Shown: positions 51,196-59,275 of the stretch, piece by piece
How positions within the stretch are numbered: the first letter of the stretch is position 1
Layout of the letters: the number at the start of each line of letters is the position of its first letter
Origin: an uncultured Collinsella sp.
GTDB lineage: Bacteria; Actinomycetota; Coriobacteriia; Coriobacteriales; Coriobacteriaceae
Reading direction: 5' to 3'
NCBI GenBank assembly: GCA_900540855.1
Contig: UQHK01000002.1
Location: 124,001-188,000, forward strand
Length of the DNA stretch: 64,000 nucleotides
Position numbers and translations under genes: made by a program
Notes under the pieces: generated by a model
Database searches by the model: none
Told to the model about the DNA's origin: nothing
The model's input: the letters and a program-made list of their open reading frames with translations, nothing else

Positions 51196-51999
51196 CTACT
51201 GTTCCTCGATGCCCTCGAAGCGCATCGAAACCGAATAGTTAGCTCCCTTTAGCATATTAGTGCAATTTGGGTCCGTTCCCTCGAGCCATATGCGAACGGT
51301 TACCGGCTTGTCCGTTTCTGTTATCAGGTCGAACATGTCGCTGGCCGCGGTCGCCTCGCCCGAGTCGAGCCCAAAGACGGTGGCCGAGCCAGATGAACCG
51401 CCGCCCCCGTTAGGGTTGTAGACCCAAGTATGACCGTCGGCGGTAAAGCTCATGCGCATGGCGCTTGCCATGCCCTGCGTGTCGGAGCTGAACCGCGTGC
51501 CGGACACGCCACCGTCGCCATCCTGCCCGGTCAGGCGAACGCGCAGGTCCGTACTGCTCATAAAGTGCAGCGTGAACTCCAGGTAGGCACCGGTGGCGGG
51601 ATCGGCAGTGGAACCGTCTTCGAAGGTAAAGGTCTGATAGTCGCTCGTGGTGACGGGCTTGAGCTTGGACGCATCGATGTCCACGCCCTTTTCGCTGGCG
51701 ATGCGCTCCGAGATCTGATCGAAGCCCAGGCTGTGCACGTATTCGTCGAACGTGGCACGCTCGTCCAGGTCAAAGCGCAGCGAGCCGTCGGCATTGGCGT
51801 CGATCATGAGCATGCGGGTTTTGGCGCTATCGGCGATGGAGAACCAGGCAAAGGTTGCCATAGCTATCGCCACCAGGGCAAACAGTACCAGTACCACGGT
51901 GGTGGTGAGCTTGCGGCGCAGGTCGGTGTCGGCGGGCGCGGCGGCGTTGGGCTTGCCGGTGGCGGGCGTGCAGTTGGCGGCGGGTTGCTTACGCGTCAT
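51196..51999 (-). CDS. TasA/camelysin-like exported protein D
   Basis: 267 aa. A 30-residue hydrophilic N-terminus, then a signal-like helix ending M-A-T-F-A-W-F-S, the SipW cleavage region. The mature part is beta-rich and ends with V-R-I-W-L-E-G-T-D-P-N-C-T-N, the motif shared by its paralogues. Fourth and last exported-protein gene of the operon, 60 bp before the second signal peptidase gene. Expected role: fibre or surface-layer subunit. Confidence 0.82.
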   Translation of the reverse strand: MTRKQPAANCTPATGKPNAAAPADTDLRRKLTTTVVLVLFALVAIAMATFAWFSIADSAKTRMLMIDANADGSLRFDLDERATFDEYVHSLGFDQISERIASEKGVDIDASKLKPVTTSDYQTFTFEDGSTADPATGAYLEFTLHFMSSTDLRVRLTGQDGDGGVSGTRFSSDTQGMASAMRMSFTADGHTWVYNPNGGGGSSGSATVFGLDSGEATAASDMFDLITETDKPVTVRIWLEGTDPNCTNMLKGANYSVSMRFEGIEEQ

Positions 52000-52001
52000 G
52001 G

Positions 52002-52988
52002 CTACTCACCGTCCAGGGTCGCAAAGAGGGCCAGGTGCAGGGTGCCCGGGTCTTGATGCAGGTAGTCGGCGCTATCGGGGTCGGTGCCCTCGATGTAGTA
52101 ATAGATGTCGAGGCGATAGGTCTGGCCCAGCGCCAGCGTGGCAAGCGTGTTTTGCGGGCGCGTGGCCGTCTCACTCGCGTCCAGCGTATAAGCGGCCGGG
52201 TCCTGCGTCACGTTGGCACCGCAAGCGAGCTGGCCGTTTTGCCAGCCCAGCAGCATGCCCTCGGTGTAGCCCGCCAGACCCGCAGGCGCGGTCGTGGGAT
52301 GCTCGCCGCGATGGCCGCCATCGGAGCTGTCGAGCTCAAAGATGTTGGTGGCGAGCACCTGGTTGCCGCTCGAGACCTTAATGCCCACGCGGGCCGCGCG
52401 CAGCAACTCGGCGTCGACACCCTGCGGGACCAATGATTCGGCCAGATACAGGTTGACCTTACCCTTTACTTTGCTGGCTCCCGTTCCGGTAATGGTGGGG
52501 CGCAGGTCGATCCAGCCGTGGTAGAACGCGGATCCGTTGTCTTTTGCCTGCTCAAACACCGTGGCATCGCCGGCCGAGTTGTTTTGCGCGCAGGCAGCAA
52601 AACCGTTGAGGTCAAAAGTCGAGACCGGGTAGAGCGTCACGGCGCCGTTCGCGCTGGAAGTCAGGGAAACGTCGCCCTGCTGCGTCCAGCTGCCGCGATC
52701 GGCATCGCCCAGCTCCAGCACCAGCTTGGACGTGTCGCTGCGCACGCTCACCGAGTTGGTGTTGACCTTCATGTTGTTGGTAAACCAAGCGTAGGTCGCG
52801 ACGCCCAAAGTGGCGGCGAGCGCCACCATAACGAGCGCGATGTAGGCACGCGCGCGACGGGCGTGACGGCGGGCGGCGGCGCCCTCGAGGACCTGGCGAT
52901 CGACGGACGCGCTGGAGGGGGCCGCGGAGCTAGCGCTCTGGGTTTTGGCCTTGCGGTTATCTGCTGGCATGCGCTTCTTGTCTTCCAT
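52002..52988 (-). CDS. TasA/camelysin-like exported protein C
   Basis: 328 aa from the ATG at 52988 (RBS AAGGGGGCG). A ~45-residue charged N-terminus (many R and A) precedes the signal helix ending V-A-T-Y-A-W-F-T-N-N. The C-terminal motif is I-Y-Y-Y-I-E-G-T-D-P-D-S-A-D, where the usual Cys is Ser. The body is beta-rich. 2 bp separate it from gene D. Confidence 0.82.
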   Translation of the reverse strand: MEDKKRMPADNRKAKTQSASSAAPSSASVDRQVLEGAAARRHARRARAYIALVMVALAATLGVATYAWFTNNMKVNTNSVSVRSDTSKLVLELGDADRGSWTQQGDVSLTSSANGAVTLYPVSTFDLNGFAACAQNNSAGDATVFEQAKDNGSAFYHGWIDLRPTITGTGASKVKGKVNLYLAESLVPQGVDAELLRAARVGIKVSSGNQVLATNIFELDSSDGGHRGEHPTTAPAGLAGYTEGMLLGWQNGQLACGANVTQDPAAYTLDASETATRPQNTLATLALGQTYRLDIYYYIEGTDPDSADYLHQDPGTLHLALFATLDGE

Positions 52989-53002
52989 GTCGCTTCGCCC
53001 CC

Positions 53003-53839
53003 TTACGCCTTGGCCGCGGCAAAGGCAAGCTGCAGCACCACATCGCGAGCCTGAGCCTCGTCGATGCAATTGGCGTCGCAGCCTTCCATGTACACAACGT
53101 AGCGAACGCTTGCCACTTCGTTGGCGGCCAGCGTGCAGATGGGCGTGGCGCCTGCGCGCGCCGCGGGCGTGTCGCCGGTGCCATCCATGCTGTAAGCGCT
53201 TATGGCACGCGCGGGGTCGGCGGTGTAGGTCCAGCCCGAGGCACCGGGCGCCACGACCACGCCGTCTTGCGCGGTGGTACGCCTACTGGTGGCGCCCGAG
53301 GTGTTGCCCAAATCGTCGCAGGTAAAGATATGCGTTTGCGTGCCCGACTGAGTTGTAATGACCAGGCCCAGACGCAGCGCGGCCAGCAGCTGCGGATCGC
53401 TCGTCACGCTCATCTGGCCCTGATACAGGTACACGTTGAGAGCGCTATCGCTGCCCTTAAGGTACAGCGTGCCCGAAAGGGCGTAGTCGTCCAGCTGCGC
53501 GGTGCAGTCGGCGTAGTCGGTCGTGATGCCCGCGGCGTTTTGGAACGTGCCACGCCAAAAGCGGGAAAGGCCTGCCGTCGAGATGGGATAGAGCGTTTTG
53601 TCGGCGGCGGCTAGCGTTGCCGTTGTGTCCCATGGTCCGTTGGCCGAAAGTCCAATCTGCAGGTCGGAGCCCTCGTCGCTTACCGTGTGTGCCACAGGCG
53701 TCACGTTGGTGTAACGCGAGTTGCTAAACCACGCGTAGGTGGCGGCGCTCAGGGCAGCCACCAGCACGAGCATCCATGCGGCCGCAGCAACCATGCGACG
53801 GCGCGAGCTCAGGATGTCTTTGATGTTCGATGTACTCAT
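53003..53839 (-). CDS. TasA/camelysin-like exported protein B
   Basis: 278 aa from the ATG at 53839. Signal helix MLVLVAALSAATYAWFS, then a beta-rich body and the C-terminal V-V-Y-M-E-G-C-D-A-N-C-I-D motif, here with two Cys. It ends at the Ala-rich tail AFAAAKA. 14 bp before gene C. Confidence 0.82.
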   Translation of the reverse strand: MSTSNIKDILSSRRRMVAAAAWMLVLVAALSAATYAWFSNSRYTNVTPVAHTVSDEGSDLQIGLSANGPWDTTATLAAADKTLYPISTAGLSRFWRGTFQNAAGITTDYADCTAQLDDYALSGTLYLKGSDSALNVYLYQGQMSVTSDPQLLAALRLGLVITTQSGTQTHIFTCDDLGNTSGATSRRTTAQDGVVVAPGASGWTYTADPARAISAYSMDGTGDTPAARAGATPICTLAANEVASVRYVVYMEGCDANCIDEAQARDVVLQLAFAAAKA

Positions 53840-53850
53840 ACCCCGGCCCC

Positions 53851-54735
53851 CTACGAACGCTTGCCGGCAAAGCGCAGCGCCAGCGATTGCAAGCTGGTGG
53901 TGGCCAGATTGTTGGTGCAATCGGGGTCGCAGCCTTCGAGCCACACGTATACATCCACACGCACGGGCGTGCTACGGTTGGCTCCCTTGGCAGCGGCGGG
54001 CAAGCTGCAGATCTTGGTCGTAGCCTCCTTGAGGCCCACGATACCGGTTTCTTCGTTGTAGTCGCAGAAGTTTTCGCTGGTCAGCTGGTCAAAATGGACC
54101 GTGGCGCCGTCGGAGCGGCTGCTGTCAAGCACCAGATGGTTCTGCTCGTTCTCGCCAGCATCCTTGCCGTCGAGCGTGTTGTAGCGCGCCTGGGGATTGT
54201 GCTCACCCGAGACCTCAAAGATGTACTGGCCCGTCACGGTATCGCCCTGCCCTGGAGCATAGGTAACCAGTCCCACACGCAGAGCGGTAGAGATGGGGTT
54301 TGCCGGGTCCTGCTCGGTAAAGTCGATGCCCGACAGGTACACATCGGTCGCGGCCGAGTTGGTGGCCAGGTACAGGGAGGTCTTGTAGTAGTCGGAATGC
54401 TCGGCGGCGCCAAACATGCTGGCAAAGAGCGAGTCCTGGGTGGTTCCGCCGGTAAAGCCCGTTACCTTTTGGAAGCCGTTGAGCACATTGTCGGTCGAGA
54501 CGGGATCGAGCAGGCCCGAAAAGCTCAGACCGGCGTTGGTTTTGTATTCGCCGTCGTACTCGTTGGAGATGAGGAAGGTCACGCCCGTGCCGGCGGCCAT
54601 CTTGACATCGGTGATGTGGCGGTTGGCGTTGTAGATGTACCAAGCATACGTTACGGCTCCGGCAGCGGCAAGGGCCACCAGCAGCGTGGCGAGCATGCGA
54701 TTGAACTGTTTTCGCAGCGAACGCGCGTCCGACAT
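53851..54735 (-). CDS. TasA/camelysin-like exported protein A
   Basis: 294 aa from the ATG at 54735. The signal helix (LATLLVALAAAGAVTYAWYIY) carries T-Y-A-W-Y. The C-terminal motif is V-Y-V-W-L-E-G-C-D-P-D-C-T-N. First gene of the operon; the region upstream to the divergent tRNA-Val is its likely promoter region. 11 bp before gene B. Confidence 0.83.
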   Translation of the reverse strand: MSDARSLRKQFNRMLATLLVALAAAGAVTYAWYIYNANRHITDVKMAAGTGVTFLISNEYDGEYKTNAGLSFSGLLDPVSTDNVLNGFQKVTGFTGGTTQDSLFASMFGAAEHSDYYKTSLYLATNSAATDVYLSGIDFTEQDPANPISTALRVGLVTYAPGQGDTVTGQYIFEVSGEHNPQARYNTLDGKDAGENEQNHLVLDSSRSDGATVHFDQLTSENFCDYNEETGIVGLKEATTKICSLPAAAKGANRSTPVRVDVYVWLEGCDPDCTNNLATTSLQSLALRFAGKRS

Positions 54736-54908
54736 GCCCCTCCCCCAGATGCCGTGTTGCAAACTACCTGGACACCATTTGCCCATAATGGGCATTATTT
54801 TACGCGAACGTGCAGTTCATCGGGGGTACAAACGCGACTTTTCGTGTGCTGTTCGCGCTGCGACAGGCTCCGATGGGGCCACAATTCACCAGTTTTTTAA
54901 AATAGTTC

Positions 54909-54937
54909 TTGCCACCGGGTGGGAGCTCCGTTATATT
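54909..54937 (+). promoter_or_regulatory. tRNA-Val promoter
   Basis: TTGCCA, 17-base spacer, TATATT, 29 bases before the tRNA. Confidence 0.8.
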
Positions 54938-54966
54938 ATTCCCTGCGCACTCGCGCACCCTTGATC

Positions 54967-55041
54967 GGGCGTTTAGCTCAGGGGGAGAGCGCTTCCCTGA
55001 CACGGAAGAGGTCAGAAGTTCAAATCTTCTAACGCCCACCA
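54967..55041 (+). tRNA. tRNA-Val (anticodon GAC)
   Basis: Acceptor GGGCGTT/AACGCCC, anticodon loop CTGACAC (GAC), T-loop TTCAAAT, encoded CCA. Confidence 0.96.
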
Positions 55042-55048
55042 AATGTTC

Positions 55049-55080
55049 GCAGCTCAGAGGCTTCGCCTCTGAGCTGTTTT
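55049..55080 (+). terminator. tRNA-Val terminator
   Basis: CAGCTCAGAGG/CCTCTGAGCTG stem followed by TTTTGTTTT. Confidence 0.85.
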
Positions 55081-55207
55081 GTTTTACGCTGCCAAGCCAA
55101 AAGGACGCCGCGGCACCCAAAGCGCCCAAACAGCCCCGGTGATTGCCACGATCAGACCCGAATGGGTCTCGCAGTCACATATAAGTAACCCTCTTTAAAT
55201 TGAGGTC

Positions 55208-55377
55208 TAATACTTTTCCCGAGAAGTGAACGAGCTTATTTGGACCCCTGGAGCATCCACACTTTTTGACGTCAAAACCGCAGGATTCCAGCAGCAAAAC
55301 CGCAGGAAACGGGCCCCTAAAAGTGTCGATGTTTCGGGGGTCCATTCTGGCTCGTTCACTTCTCGGGAAAAGTATTA
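55208..55377. repeat. 170-bp element with perfect 28-bp inverted repeat ends
   Basis: 55208-55235 and 55350-55377 are perfectly inverted (TAATACTTTTCCC...GAACGAGC). Inner GGACCCC/GGGGTCC pairs again. It occupies most of the space between tRNA-Val and the convergent AbiEi/DUF559-like gene. No coding potential. Confidence 0.85.
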
Positions 55378-55421
55378 AACCTGAATATATGGCCGCTAAT
55401 TCTAACCCCTCGCTACCGCCC

Positions 55422-56525
55422 CTACCAATACTGATGCGCATCGATAACGGCTTGCCAGAGCCAAAATCGCTTCGTTTCGGCACGCGCGTTGGCAAAATAT
55501 CGCTGCTCTGCACTCATCGCCTTGTTAAAGATGGGGCGCTTATTCCGATGCAGCTTGCGTCGGATGCGCTCGCACAGCCGAACGAGCTTTTCGTAGTCAT
55601 TTGCTTGGTCGGTTGTCACGGTAAAATACGCTACCCCCTCAAGCAGTTCCAACTCGTTGCGGCGCTCGGCATCCTTGTGGATCTTCTCGCGGCCGTCATG
55701 AATGGCATCGCTGTCGTAGTCGACCATCGCGGTCAGTACCTCTGGCAGCAGCCCGGCCTTTACTTTATCCCTGCCCACCTCGACTTTAGCCGTAAGCGTT
55801 ATGTCGGGCGTGCGCTCCAGCACGCGCAGCTTGCGCTCGCGCCCATCGTTGAATCCATCGCGAATGAAGACCTTCTTGTTGAGCTCGGCCTTGCCCAATG
55901 CATGCCCGCCGTAGCGCGCAGGCAGCGACATAAACATGCAAAGCCCCGACTCCCTGGGAGAGCGCGACCCCTCAATCACATATGCAAGCAGCGCTTTTGC
56001 TTTCGCAAGATCCCTCACCTTGGGGGACTTCTCGATATACGCCGCAATGAGCTCCTTGGTCGTGAGCTTGCTATCGCGCATGCCCGCATCCCTACTGGTC
56101 ACCCCGCCGGGGGCAAGGTTATCCAACCGGTAGTTCGATGTCATGGCATAGCCGGCATAGATGGCCTCGGCCGCAGAGCTGTCGTGTGCAGCCTGCACAA
56201 ACGCCAGCTCGGGAGCGCACACGTACGCATCCAGGCCGCCCATCCAGTGGCCCAGCGAGATAAACGAACCCGCCGGGAGCTCGTTGGTGCAGAGATGCGT
56301 CTTAACATGTTTGCTCCGCCGACGGTCGGCGCGCGACGGCACCAGCAAATCCAGCGTTTTGATCCCCAGATCATAGCGATCGATAAACTCCTGCGCCTCC
56401 TGGTCACAGAGCGCGCAGGCGCCCGCGATCGACACGACCTCTGGTTCCGAATCCCCAAAGCGAGGGTTCGGGATGTGCGCCAAGAGCGCCAGCGCGGCGT
56501 TATGTGAAACGATAAAGTACCCCAT
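55422..56525 (-). CDS. AbiEi/DUF559-like protein (second copy)
   Basis: 367 aa from the ATG at 56525; the ribosome binding site is weak. Similar in plan to the protein at 29697-30770: opening F-I-V-S-H-N-A-A-L-A-L-L-A-H-I-P, middle C-A-P-E-L-A-F-V-Q-A-A, and a C-terminal domain with M-V-D-Y-D-S-D-A-I-H-D-G followed by a helix and F-T-V-T-T-D-Q. The first copy's E-C-Q-G is D-Y-D-S here, so if these are nuclease residues the two differ. A basic patch (SRADRRRSKHVKTH) lies in the middle. Function unknown. Confidence 0.6.
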   Translation of the reverse strand: MGYFIVSHNAALALLAHIPNPRFGDSEPEVVSIAGACALCDQEAQEFIDRYDLGIKTLDLLVPSRADRRRSKHVKTHLCTNELPAGSFISLGHWMGGLDAYVCAPELAFVQAAHDSSAAEAIYAGYAMTSNYRLDNLAPGGVTSRDAGMRDSKLTTKELIAAYIEKSPKVRDLAKAKALLAYVIEGSRSPRESGLCMFMSLPARYGGHALGKAELNKKVFIRDGFNDGRERKLRVLERTPDITLTAKVEVGRDKVKAGLLPEVLTAMVDYDSDAIHDGREKIHKDAERRNELELLEGVAYFTVTTDQANDYEKLVRLCERIRRKLHRNKRPIFNKAMSAEQRYFANARAETKRFWLWQAVIDAHQYW

Positions 56526-56842
56526 GGCGCGAAGATAGCACGCGCGCCGGCGGCGGCTGGCGATCCTGGCGAGTTTTCGGCAAACGACCAGCAGTTTTTT
56601 GCCGCGGCGCAACCAAAGTGTTCATTCGTCGACGTCTAAATGCAAATCCGTCAAGCTTTTGGCAAGGTTGCCGCTCAACTGACCAAAAGCTGACCATTTG
56701 CTTGCCCATTTGCTTGACGGCACGCACTCGCCAAAATGCTCCGCGACTTCTCGGACGGTCGAAATGCTCGTTTAGCGACCACGCACCCGCCGCTGGGGTA
56801 TCCTTGGAACACATGCACCACAAGCCGCACAAAGGAGCCGCC
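56526..56842. other. Intergenic region with a shared TGACC motif
   Basis: About 315 bp between divergent genes. Contains CTGACCAAAAGCTGACCA at 56679-56696, also found upstream of the Tad operon, and GTCAAGC/TGGCAAGGTT near 56650-56670. Promoters for both genes should lie here. Confidence 0.4.
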
Positions 56843-57541
56843 ATGCGCACCGAGCTCGATGTTCCCTTTTTGCACAAAGACGAGGCCAAAGCCCTGGGCG
56901 CCAAGTGGAACCGGATCAAAAAGATCTGGTACGTGCCCGATGGCGTCAACCCCGAGCCCTTTGCCGCGTGGCTGCCCGGCGTGGATCGCTCCGACCCCAG
57001 CGCACCCTACATCTACCTGGTGCTGGGCAAGCGCGAATGCTGGAAGTGCCACGAGCAGACGACGGTCGCGGCCTTTGGCGTTCCGTATCGGGTAGCCGAG
57101 GACTCGAGCAGCATGGCTGCGCCCAGCGCTGCGCTCGCCATGGACGACGTGGGCCACATCGCGATCGACACCGCCCGCGCCAACGCCGTGGCCATCGTCC
57201 CCGCGCTGGGCTGCGTGCCGGCCGAGATCCGCGACTACCTGCGCGAGCGCTGCGGTTACAAGCCTGTAACGTCGCGCACCACCAAGACCGCATCGCTCGC
57301 CAGCACCTGCACCGGCTGCGGCGCGCTGCAAGGCAGCCATTACCTGTTCGAGGAGCCCACGTCGCCGTTTGCACTCACGGCCATCAACAAGCTGCCCGCG
57401 CTGGAGTTCGTGCGCGTGGAAGTCGCCGGCGTCTTTGGCATCCCCGCCAGCCAGGACAACTTTGACCAGGCGCTCTTCACCTGGGCACGCGACCACCACA
57501 CCCAGTTCTACAAGACCCTGTGCGAGGGGATTTACCTGTAG
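56843..57541 (+). CDS. DUF5710-domain protein
   Basis: 232 aa from the ATG at 56843 (RBS AAAGGAG). The N-terminal domain (residues ~1-45) has the DUF5710 pattern: D-V-P-F-L-H-K-D-E-A-K-A-L-G-A-K-W and W-Y-V-P-D-G, thought to bind nucleic acid or DNA-processing partners. The middle has two C-x2-C pairs (C-W-K-C-H, C-T-G-C-G) that could form a zinc site. Domains of this kind often accompany plasmid or phage DNA-processing enzymes; here it is a stand-alone gene. Confidence 0.7.
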   Translation: MRTELDVPFLHKDEAKALGAKWNRIKKIWYVPDGVNPEPFAAWLPGVDRSDPSAPYIYLVLGKRECWKCHEQTTVAAFGVPYRVAEDSSSMAAPSAALAMDDVGHIAIDTARANAVAIVPALGCVPAEIRDYLRERCGYKPVTSRTTKTASLASTCTGCGALQGSHYLFEEPTSPFALTAINKLPALEFVRVEVAGVFGIPASQDNFDQALFTWARDHHTQFYKTLCEGIYL

Positions 57542-57645
57542 GGCAAAACTCGAAAATCGAGTATACGCAGGTAGCTGAGTTGTTGGTATAACGCAGAAAA
57601 TGTCGAATCACCGGGTTTGCCCGACTAGATATTCAGTCTTCGAAG

Positions 57646-57927
57646 CTATGACTCCGCATCGTCATAGGTAATGGCGCATCCGCAGGTTGGGCATTGTTGA
57701 GAATAAATTGGGAGGCGCAGGCCTGTTCGAATCCGCGGGTCGGTAGCGTGTTTGTCGCGGATGTCGATGAAGCTGATATCTAGGCATGGAAGGTCTCCGC
57801 CGCAGCGAGGACAGGGCAGGCAGATTTGGCTACAGCTGGCCTCAACGAGCGGGAACAGGCTCCGGTCCATTAACGCTCGCGGCAAGTTTCCATATGCGCC
57901 GCGCGCGATATCGCTTCGCCATCCCAT
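57646..57927 (-). CDS. Small zinc-ribbon protein, 93 aa
   Basis: Two cysteine pairs (C-P-R-C-G and C-P-T-C-G) about 35 residues apart form a zinc ribbon; the first is preceded by C-S-Q-I-C-L-P. The acidic C-terminus reads T-Y-D-D-A-E-S. No family recognised. It is 120 bp from the convergent end of the DUF5710 gene and in the same orientation as the HNH gene. Confidence 0.6.
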   Translation of the reverse strand: MGWRSDIARGAYGNLPRALMDRSLFPLVEASCSQICLPCPRCGGDLPCLDISFIDIRDKHATDPRIRTGLRLPIYSQQCPTCGCAITYDDAES

Positions 57928-58045
57928 GGGCTTCCCTTTCCCGTTTTAACCGTTGAGGAGAGGATGGCAGGATCGTGCAGCTCTCGATGCGGCGCAGCGC
58001 GATCCGATCAATCGACATGATTAGACAGCGATGGGCTGCACTTAA

Positions 58046-59128
58046 CTAATACGGAGCAACGACTTCCGCATGACGACGCGATTCCGAGAAATCGAACTCA
58101 GCGCGATGAGCTTCGAGAAAACGGGCGTTGGGGCGCAAACGATGCTCGTCCGGCTCGTGCAACACCGAGCCCGCAAATGTCGCATAATCCGTATGCTGCA
58201 GAAGATACGACCCGCAAAGTTGATAGTCGCCGCGCACCAGCTCAAACGAAATCAAATGAGCATCGAACAGCGAGTGCAAGTCACGGCGCAGCAGAATGCC
58301 GTTGCTGACAACCTGTGACTTAGGACCCGAGTAGTTCTCGATATGCGCGGCTTCGAGCGCCTCGTCGACATTGCAACCCGAGACGGCGCATCGACCAGTG
58401 TAGGCCTCAAAGAGCTCGGTGCGAAAACGCTGCTGGCCGATTCGCTCGCGACGAAGTGCGTAGCGAACCTTTTCATCCTCGCTCGCCGAGGCGCCGGAAA
58501 ACTCCGCCGCGAGCGGAGCGTCCTTCATGTAGCTCATATCGGGGAAGAAACGCGCGTCGGGTCCACCCTTGTGAACGGGACCGTGCAACACAAACCAGCT
58601 GTTCTCCGGCTCGTAGCGCTCGACGAATGCGAGGCCCAGCACCTTGTAGCCAGCGCTCGTCGCAAAGAACACACCAACGGGAACGCCGCACTCCATGCAG
58701 TTGATCATCTTTTGGTTGTAGTCCTGGTCGCGCCAGTTTTCGACCGAAGCACTCTGCGACGAGTACTTGAGTACCCACGTGCCGTCCTCAAGATAGAGCG
58801 GCGGAACATCGGGGTAGGCGCCGCGCTTGGAATTGTGCACCGAGAGGGCAAAGGTCTTCTCACGCGGATGCTTAACGCGCCCGCGACCAGGCCAGAAGAT
58901 GCCCGAATCGCGCGACACCGGAAAGAGTTCGGAATCAATCGTCAGACGGAAGGGATATTGAGGGCTGTCGGCATTGGTGCGATGCGGGAGCTTGTCCCAC
59001 AGGCCGCCACGCTGCTCCTCGCGCAAGAACCACTCCCAGGCCTGAACATATTCGGACGGCACAAAGCTGCAAGCGCGGTCGAAACTCGGCCGAGCAATCA
59101 GCGGAACACTAGAAGCGATGCCGTCCAT
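58046..59128 (-). CDS. HNH endonuclease-domain protein
   Basis: 360 aa from the ATG at 59128 (RBS GGAGG). The first ~240 residues are a domain of unknown type with W-x-R and W-F-L motifs, perhaps a target-reading domain. The C-terminal HNH module reads C-A-V-S-G-C-N, A-A-H-I-E-N-Y, S-N-G-I-L-L-R-R-D-L-H-S-L-F-D (conserved H, N and H). Resembles stand-alone type IV-like or restriction HNH enzymes. No methyltransferase is adjacent. Confidence 0.8.
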   Translation of the reverse strand: MDGIASSVPLIARPSFDRACSFVPSEYVQAWEWFLREEQRGGLWDKLPHRTNADSPQYPFRLTIDSELFPVSRDSGIFWPGRGRVKHPREKTFALSVHNSKRGAYPDVPPLYLEDGTWVLKYSSQSASVENWRDQDYNQKMINCMECGVPVGVFFATSAGYKVLGLAFVERYEPENSWFVLHGPVHKGGPDARFFPDMSYMKDAPLAAEFSGASASEDEKVRYALRRERIGQQRFRTELFEAYTGRCAVSGCNVDEALEAAHIENYSGPKSQVVSNGILLRRDLHSLFDAHLISFELVRGDYQLCGSYLLQHTDYATFAGSVLHEPDEHRLRPNARFLEAHRAEFDFSESRRHAEVVAPY

Positions 59129-59217
59129 AAGGAACCTCCAGGAAGAACAGTTCCTCACATTATCGCCGATTTGCGTAGGCACATGTGCAGCCGTTTTGCG
59201 CAAAGCCACCGCACAAG

Positions 59218-59248
59218 AAAGGGGCCGCTTCAGTTGAAGCGGCCCCTA
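59218..59248 (-). terminator. Terminator of exported protein E gene
   Basis: Perfect GGGGCCGCTTC/GAAGCGGCCCC stem with a four-base loop, then TTTCTT on the minus strand. Confidence 0.85.
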
Positions 59249-59275
59249 TCAGACAAATTAAGTTATGACTTGGCT

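Noticed and set aside
58046..59128. HNH gene plus zinc-ribbon gene as a restriction-modification pair
   Set aside because: No methyltransferase or specificity subunit is near, and the zinc-ribbon protein has no known link to HNH enzymes.
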